Below, one piece after another: positions 6,397-7,143 of a DNA stretch of 7,143 nt. Position 1 is the stretch's first letter; each line of letters starts with the position of its first letter. The position numbers and the translations under genes are program-made. Source of the DNA: Hadarchaeum sp964343275 (lineage in GTDB: Archaea; Hadarchaeota; Hadarchaeia; Hadarchaeales; Hadarchaeaceae); NCBI GenBank assembly GCA_964343275.1, contig CAYFIY010000043.1:1-7143 (forward strand). The letters run 5' to 3'. The notes beneath the pieces were generated by a model, which saw only the letters and a program-made list of their open reading frames with translations, ran no database searches and was not told the origin of the DNA.

Positions 6397-7074
6397 ATGT
6401 CAGAAATATTAGATAAGTTGGCAAAGGCTGTAATAGCAGGAGACGAAGAGGCCGCAAAGAAAGCAGCCCAAGAATCAATAGATTTGAAAACGAATCCACT
6501 AGATGCTATCAAGATCGGATTGGCAAAAGGAATGGACGAGGTAGGTCAAAAATTCCACAAATTCGAAGTTTTTCTACCCGAGGTAATACTGGCTGCAGAT
6601 GCCATGAAGGCCGGAGTCGCAGTATTAAAACCCCAACTTTCTCCAGATGATTTAAAAAAGGCTTCTCTGGGTAAGGTGGTGATAGGCACAGTATTTGGTG
6701 ATATTCACGACATAGGCAAGAACCTGGTTGCCGTCATGCTGGAGGCTGGCGGATTCGAAGTCTATGATCTTGGGTCAGACTGTGCTTCCATAAAGTTCGT
6801 GGAGAAGGCAAAAGAGGTCAAGGCGGATATTATAGCTATGTCATCACTGATGGTGACTAGTATGTACTACCAGAGGGAAGTTTTGGACTACCTGAAAGAT
6901 TCAGGAACGAGGAAAGAACATTGGATCATGGTCGGCGGCGGCCCGGTCACGCCAGAATGGACTGGTGAAATAGGGGCGGACGGATATGGTAAGTTCGCAG
7001 ACGATGCCGTCGAGATAGCCAAGATACTGATGGAAAAGGGTAGTGAAATAAAGAAGCCTGTCCTGAAAGAGTAA
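6397..7074 (+). CDS. Corrinoid (cobalamin-binding) methyltransfer protein, methylamine type (MtmC/MtbC/MttC-like)
   Basis: This cytoplasmic protein carries a corrinoid whose cobalt accepts a methyl group from a substrate-specific methyltransferase and donates it to a second one that methylates coenzyme M or a tetrahydropterin. The 225 residues comprise an N-terminal four-helix cap (about 1-90, with 'EVFLPEVILAADAMKAGVAVL') and a Rossmann-like B12 domain (about 92-212). The B12 signature is complete: 'GDIHDIGKN' with the DxHxxG motif Asp102-His104-Gly107, where His104 is the lower cobalt ligand, then 'MSSLMVTSM' and 'VGGGPVT'. The motif run and the 'GADGYG' near the end resemble the methylamine corrinoid proteins of methanogens as I remember them. 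An extra charged tail (about 213-225) is present. MtmC is favoured by the MtmB-like reading frame starting 5 bases downstream, but sequence alone does not separate MtmC, MtbC and MttC. The start is set by the leaderless promoter geometry. Confidence 0.92.
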   Translation: MSEILDKLAKAVIAGDEEAAKKAAQESIDLKTNPLDAIKIGLAKGMDEVGQKFHKFEVFLPEVILAADAMKAGVAVLKPQLSPDDLKKASLGKVVIGTVFGDIHDIGKNLVAVMLEAGGFEVYDLGSDCASIKFVEKAKEVKADIIAMSSLMVTSMYYQREVLDYLKDSGTRKEHWIMVGGGPVTPEWTGEIGADGYGKFADDAVEIAKILMEKGSEIKKPVLKE

Positions 7075-7079
7075 TTTTA

Positions 7080-7143
7080 ATGATACCGTTCATGGATATC
7101 TTGGACAGGGCACACTCTGGTCCAATTTGTGAGGCTAAGGATT
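7080..7143 (+). CDS. N-terminal fragment of an MtmB-like monomethylamine:corrinoid methyltransferase, cut by the window edge
   Basis: An open frame begins with ATG 5 bases after the corrinoid stop and stays open for 21 codons to the edge. The visible part includes 'FMDILDRAHSGPIC'. Its spacing D-x-x-D-R-A-x-x-G-x-x-C (Asp6, Asp9-Arg10-Ala11, Gly14, Cys17) matches the N-terminus of methanogen MtmB as I recall it (D-F-Y-D-R-A-K-V-G-E-K-C). MtmB enzymes move the methyl group of monomethylamine to the corrinoid protein and usually carry pyrrolysine, encoded by an in-frame TAG near residue 200, far beyond this window. The match is short and from memory, but its position right after a methylamine-type corrinoid gene is the classical arrangement. 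A second ATG at 7092 would also keep the motif. The ribosome site is weak (GAAAGAG about 6 bases before the ATG). Confidence 0.6.
   Translation, partial: MIPFMDILDRAHSGPICEAKD

Overview
The window looks archaeal, with moderate confidence. Two genes, the corrinoid protein and the FAD subunit, have an A/T-rich TATA-like box with a purine-rich BRE-like flank about 27-30 bases before their ATG and no Shine-Dalgarno sequence, which is the geometry of leaderless archaeal transcripts. The gene content (a methylamine-type corrinoid protein followed by the start of an MtmB-like methyltransferase, a molybdenum hydroxylase, and a BMP-family lipoprotein) fits an anaerobic archaeon, but I cannot name the lineage.

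Layout. Bases 3-1016 (+) hold the 3' part of a BMP-family solute-binding protein, whose start lies left of the window, followed by a hairpin and T-tract terminator. Four minus-strand genes converge on it. Reading in their own direction (right to left) they are an AtzA/TrzA-type amidohydrolase (4842-6269) and then the FAD (3908-4777), [2Fe-2S] (3411-3902) and molybdopterin (1169-3418) subunits of a xanthine dehydrogenase/CO dehydrogenase-family hydroxylase. The three hydroxylase genes are tightly packed. The FAD gene seems to have its own leaderless promoter in the 64-base gap after the amidohydrolase. Divergent from the amidohydrolase, across 127 bases, lie the corrinoid protein (6397-7074, +) and, 5 bases after its stop, the first 21 codons of an MtmB-like monomethylamine methyltransferase that runs off the right edge.

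How the genes may work together (inference). The amidohydrolase and the Mo-hydroxylase look like a catabolic module for an N-heterocycle, with deamination or ring-substituent hydrolysis plus ring hydroxylation. The corrinoid protein and methyltransferase would take a methyl group from a methylamine into C1 metabolism. Divergent pairing around a perfect 9-6-9 inverted repeat that abuts both promoters suggests co-regulation. It raises the possibility that the amidohydrolase releases methylamine from an N-methylated heterocycle for the neighbouring methyltransferase. The BMP protein could bring in a nucleoside-like substrate, but it is convergent and may be unrelated. A further hint of a pyrrolysine-decoding genome is that the only TAG stop in the window is followed at once by an in-frame TAA.

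There is no gene-free stretch longer than 300 bases. I saw no tRNA, rRNA, CRISPR array or insertion sequence.
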